Shown here one piece after another: positions 5,668 to 7,213 of a DNA stretch of 7,213 nt. The position numbers and the translations under genes were made by a program. The notes under the pieces are model-generated. The model was given only the letters and a program-made list of their open reading frames with translations. It was not told where the DNA came from and searched no databases. The DNA comes from Pseudomonadota bacterium (GTDB lineage Bacteria > Pseudomonadota > Alphaproteobacteria > Acetobacterales > Acetobacteraceae). The stretch is from contig JAJZFF010000548.1 in assembly GCA_021805485.1 (NCBI GenBank), positions 1 to 7,213 of the forward strand, written 5' to 3'. Every line of letters starts with the position of its first letter. Position 1 is the stretch's first letter.

Positions 5668-6387
5668 TCAGGCCTGCGGTGCCCGCTCGGCCTGGAGCCT
5701 CTCAGGCATCCGCGGCGCCGGCTCGGCGGCCGGCTCCGGAGCCGAGCGACCCGGCTCGGCGCGCGGGGCGTCGGTGAGCATCTCGATCTGGCCGGTGATC
5801 TGGCCGCCCTCCTCGACCTGCAGCCGCCGGCAGCGGGCGGTGCCGAGCACCCGGCCGCTGGCGCGCACCACCAGGCTCGCGCGCGCGGTCAGCGTGCCGT
5901 CCATGGTGCCGCTGATCTCGGCGTCCTCGACCTCGATCTGGCCCTTGACCAGCCCGCCCGGCGCAACGACGAGTTCGTTGGCATGGATCATGCTGGCCTC
6001 GACGGTGCCTTCCACGACGAGCCGCTCGGCATCCTGAACCGTGCCCTGGACGCTGATGCCGCGGCCGACGATCAGCGTGCGGCTCTCCGCCGGCTCGCGT
6101 GAGGGCAGGCGGACGGCGCCCGTCTGCGGCGCGCGGGCGGCCGCACCGGGGACGGACGGCACGGGCGGGGTCGGCGTTCGGCTCATGATCTGGGCTTCCT
6201 TGGCTGGCACAGGACGGTAGGGCGGAACGCCGAGGCCACTATCGGTCGGGCGCGCGGCGTTCTGCGGGGTGAAGGCGCCGGGCCGCGACGCGGCGGCGGG
6301 CTGGGTCGCGCTGTCCTCGGGCGAGTCGTCGAATCGCGAGTCGGTCTCTGCACCTTGCGGGCCTTGGGGCTTGCGGCGTTTGAACAC
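5668..6387 (-). CDS. Bactofilin family cytoskeletal protein (DUF583-type) with long disordered tails
   Basis: Bactofilins polymerise without nucleotide into filaments that help localise cell-wall enzymes and set cell shape. The product is 239 residues. It starts with a basic MFKRRKP, followed by about 95 residues rich in Pro, Ala, Ser and charge that look disordered. The beta-helical bactofilin core runs from about 103 to 205 (LIVGRGISVQGTV, VEGTVEA, VVAPGGLVKGQIEVEDAEISG, LVVRASGRVLGTARCRRLQVEEGGQITGQI), with the expected repeating hydrophobic/glycine rhythm. A Pro/Glu/Ala-rich tail of about 34 residues ends it. The GTG at 6387-6385 is chosen because a perfect AGGAGG lies five bases upstream and the MFKRRKP start is typical of the family. 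An upstream ATG at 6429 would add 14 residues but places that ribosome-binding site inside the gene. The gene converges on secB and is divergent from the adenosine-kinase-like gene. Confidence 0.88.
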   Translation of the reverse strand: MFKRRKPQGPQGAETDSRFDDSPEDSATQPAAASRPGAFTPQNAARPTDSGLGVPPYRPVPAKEAQIMSRTPTPPVPSVPGAAARAPQTGAVRLPSREPAESRTLIVGRGISVQGTVQDAERLVVEGTVEASMIHANELVVAPGGLVKGQIEVEDAEISGTMDGTLTARASLVVRASGRVLGTARCRRLQVEEGGQITGQIEMLTDAPRAEPGRSAPEPAAEPAPRMPERLQAERAPQA

Positions 6388-6392
6388 GGCGG

Positions 6393-6398
6393 CCTCCT
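6393..6398 (-). promoter_or_regulatory. Perfect Shine-Dalgarno sequence of the bactofilin gene
   Basis: Read on the minus strand this is AGGAGG, five bases before the GTG at 6387-6385. It is the best ribosome-binding site in the window and fixes the GTG as the start. Confidence 0.8.
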
Positions 6399-6437
6399 GT
6401 CCTGGCGTAACGGGCAGGTTCGCTAACACGGAGCCGG

Positions 6438-6458
6438 CCGCGCGAACAACCCGCGCGG
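6438..6458. promoter_or_regulatory. Seven-pair inverted repeat in the divergent bactofilin / kinase intergenic region
   Basis: CCGCGCG (6438-6444) and CGCGCGG (6452-6458) form a perfect seven-pair stem with an AACAACC loop, about midway in the 132-base divergent gap. It could be an operator or a leader hairpin. The alternating CG composition makes a chance match possible. I see no convincing promoter for either gene; TTGCCG at 6459 with TAGCGG at 6482 is a weak possibility for the kinase. Confidence 0.25.
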
Positions 6459-6519
6459 TTGCCGATCGCGGCGCGCGGTGCTAGCGGCATGGGTTCATTC
6501 CCGATCCGGAGAGCTCCGC

Positions 6520-7213
6520 ATGGCGACTGCCCCTCGCTTCGACCTGCTCGGCATCGGCAACGCCATCGTCGACGTCGTCGCTCCCGCCGATGACGGGTTT
6601 CTCTCGCGCCACGACATGCACAAAGGCTCGATGGCGCTGATCGACCGGGATCGGGCGGAGTTTCTCAGCACCGCGATGCCGAAGGGGCGCGAGAGCAGCG
6701 GCGGCTCGGCGGCCAACAGCTGCGCCGTCGCCGCCGCGATGGGCGCCCGCGCGGCGTTCCTCGGCAAGGTCGCCGACGACCGGCTCGGATCCGCCTTCCG
6801 CGATGACATCGCCGCCGCGGGCGTGCATTTCCCGACCCCGCCCCTGCAGGCCGGGGCGCCGACGGCGCGCTGCCTGATCCTGGTCACGCCCGAGGGCCAG
6901 CGCACCATGAATACCTATCTCGGCGCCTGTGTCAGCTTCGGCGTCGACGATCTCGATCCGGCGCTGATCGCCGATTCGGCCGTGACCTACCTGGAAGGCT
7001 ATCTGTTCGACCCCCCGGCGGCACAGGCGGCGTTCCATCGCGCCGCCGCCATCGCGCGGCGGGCGGGACGGCAGGTGGCGCTGTCACTGTCGGATCCGTT
7101 CTGCGTCGACCGCCACCGCACCGCATTCCGGGAGCTGCTGCGCGGGATCGATATCCTGTTCGCCAACGAGGCCGAGGTCTGCAGCCTGTACGAGGCCAAC
7201 GAGTTCGAGGCCG
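6520..7213 (+). CDS. Adenosine-kinase-like PfkB family carbohydrate kinase, N-terminal part (runs off right edge)
   Basis: The frame is open from the ATG at 6520 to the right edge (231 complete codons, about two thirds of a typical 330-residue protein). GGAG at 6508-6511 lies eight bases before the start. The N-terminal FDLLGIGNAIVDVV (7-20) is the first strand and substrate-binding loop of ribokinase-fold kinases. GGSAANSCAVAAAMGARAAFLGKVADD (61-87) is the PfkB signature 1 region. RTMNTYLGAC (128-137), YLEGYLFDPP (157-166) and LSLSDPFCVDRHR (188-200) match the alphaproteobacterial proteins annotated as adenosine kinase, and ILFANEAEV (212-220) is the usual PfkB NxxE-containing segment. The catalytic DTxGAGD motif would lie beyond the edge. 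By family, it phosphorylates a nucleoside or sugar with ATP in the cytoplasm; adenosine is the likely but unproven substrate. Confidence 0.9.
   Translation, partial: MATAPRFDLLGIGNAIVDVVAPADDGFLSRHDMHKGSMALIDRDRAEFLSTAMPKGRESSGGSAANSCAVAAAMGARAAFLGKVADDRLGSAFRDDIAAAGVHFPTPPLQAGAPTARCLILVTPEGQRTMNTYLGACVSFGVDDLDPALIADSAVTYLEGYLFDPPAAQAAFHRAAAIARRAGRQVALSLSDPFCVDRHRTAFRELLRGIDILFANEAEVCSLYEANEFEA

Overview
The window looks like an ordinary chromosomal segment of a GC-rich alphaproteobacterium. Hopanoid-type genes, a SecB chaperone, an alphaproteobacterial-style MurJ, a bactofilin and an adenosine-kinase-like PfkB protein together suggest Rhodospirillales, perhaps Acetobacteraceae. That placement is inferred from protein resemblance and was not searched. 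Coding density is high and most starts can be justified. I see no insertion sequence, phage gene, CRISPR array, tRNA or rRNA, and no gene-free stretch over 300 bases.

Layout. At the left edge an hpnA-like sugar epimerase gene runs off the window on the minus strand. It is divergent from an hpnL-like membrane protein gene on the plus strand, so this is the edge of a hopanoid locus. A 241-base gap follows, with a hairpin after the hpnL stop, an AT-richer patch and a GC-rich hairpin over the ribosome-binding region of the next gene. Three housekeeping genes then run on the plus strand: murJ (lipid II flippase), trpS (tryptophanyl-tRNA synthetase) and a histidine-phosphatase gene whose GTG start overlaps the trpS stop by four bases. 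After a 142-base gap with two near-identical small hairpins comes secB (export chaperone). secB converges on a minus-strand bactofilin gene, and a strong 16-pair hairpin between them can serve as a terminator for both strands. The bactofilin gene is divergent from an adenosine-kinase-like gene that runs off the right edge.

Functional theme. Several products concern the envelope: hopanoid side-chain formation, a hopanoid-associated membrane protein, peptidoglycan precursor flipping, protein export and a cell-shape cytoskeletal polymer. trpS, the phosphatase and the sugar kinase are metabolic. I did not find a novel multi-gene system. The points worth a second look are small: leader hairpins, a repeated GGCC-hairpin motif, an alanine-rich loop in SecB, the bactofilin tails, and an unexplained AT-richer patch after hpnL.
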